From Thalassospira lucentensis MCCC 1A00383 = DSM 14000 (GTDB lineage: Bacteria; Pseudomonadota; Alphaproteobacteria; Rhodospirillales; Thalassospiraceae): 64,000 nucleotides of DNA. The position numbers and the translations under genes are program-made. How positions within the stretch are numbered: the stretch's first letter is position 1; each line of letters opens with the position of its first letter. Location of the stretch: contig NZ_ATWN01000007.1 of the NCBI RefSeq assembly GCF_000421265.1, forward strand, positions 62,001-126,000. Direction: 5' to 3'. This document shows positions 63,827-64,000 of this stretch, one piece after another. The notes below the pieces were generated by a model that saw nothing but the letters and a program-made list of their open reading frames with translations, did no database searches and was not told the DNA's origin.

Positions 63827-64000
63827 GCTTTCTATTACCGATGCCGGGTTTGAGGAAGATTTCGTCAAACTTCTCGGCATGAAGCGCGAATCTGATGCCG
63901 ATGTTGATGCGGCTGTTGCCAACATCATTGCCGATGTGCGCGCACGTGGTGACGAAGCGGTATGTGAATATACCAACCGTTTTGACCGTCTTAATATTGA
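63816..64000 (+). CDS. hisD: Histidinol dehydrogenase (3' end outside window)
   Basis: Final two oxidations of histidine synthesis. Only about 61 codons are present. The visible N-terminus, [20 protein letters not shown] followed by [16 protein letters not shown] and the phrase EYTNRFD, is that of HisD. Translation is coupled to hisG by an 11-base overlap. Confidence 0.92.
   Translation, partial: MPLKLSITDAGFEEDFVKLLGMKRESDADVDAAVANIIADVRARGDEAVCEYTNRFDRLNI

Overview
The window reads as chromosomal DNA of a marine-type alphaproteobacterium, most likely Rhodospirillales and close to Thalassospira. This is inferred from the protein style, the ispB / DUF2007 / methyltransferase / glyQS / ppdK gene order, the murA-hisG-hisD run, TRAP-transporter richness and DUF2336 and RHH_4 proteins. 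No database search was possible. Both ends cut genes: an AsmA-type protein on the left and hisD on the right.

Layout. 1-8 kb: AsmA tail, a PiT phosphate transporter and a queuosine block (VUT/YhhQ-type precursor transporter, queA, tgt, queF). 8-12.5 kb: an iron-responsive FecI/FecR/TonB-receptor unit with Fur-box-like sites. 12.6-18.2 kb: queG, a CpdA-like phosphodiesterase, a 268-bp palindromic MITE-like element, an RHH protein, an asparagine synthase and an unusual PAS-REC-HPt protein. 18.4-26 kb: an RpiR regulator, class-III aminotransferase, BKACE (DUF849) enzyme, TAXI-TRAP transporter and universal stress protein. They look like one import-and-degradation module, with shared GAAAC/GTTTC palindromes in front of the regulator and of the transporter. 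26.1-29.1 kb: a poorly understood cluster with a secreted NPC-repeat cysteine-rich protein, an exported formylglycine-generating-enzyme-like protein, a His-rich conserved hypothetical and a cytochrome c. 29.6-34.1 kb: DUF2336 protein and a DctPQM TRAP transporter with a TGGTAATACCA operator candidate. 34.6-43.8 kb: two identical tRNA-Pro(CGG) genes and housekeeping genes (ispB, trmN6-like, glyQS, ppdK).

43.9-50.6 kb: ygfZ, then four glycosyltransferases and a second, glycan-associated asparagine synthase (LPS or surface polysaccharide). 50.7-56.1 kb: a YkvA protein, an AcuI/YhdH reductase, a hybrid histidine kinase facing a LuxR-type response regulator, and a SprA-related protein whose HExxH motif is damaged. 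56.3-58.6 kb: UDP-glucuronate epimerase and a flippase, a second polysaccharide block. 58.7-60.5 kb: a small insert bounded by a copy of the 3' end of tRNA-Thr, carrying one unknown polytopic membrane protein. 60.5-64 kb: two tRNA-Thr(GGT), a 57-codon basic protein, dcd, murA, hisG and the start of hisD.

The parts most worth follow-up are the NPC-repeat/FGE-like locus, the tRNA-Thr-bounded insert, the palindromic element at 14.6 kb, and the RpiR-BKACE-TAXI module with its active-site substitution and shared operators.
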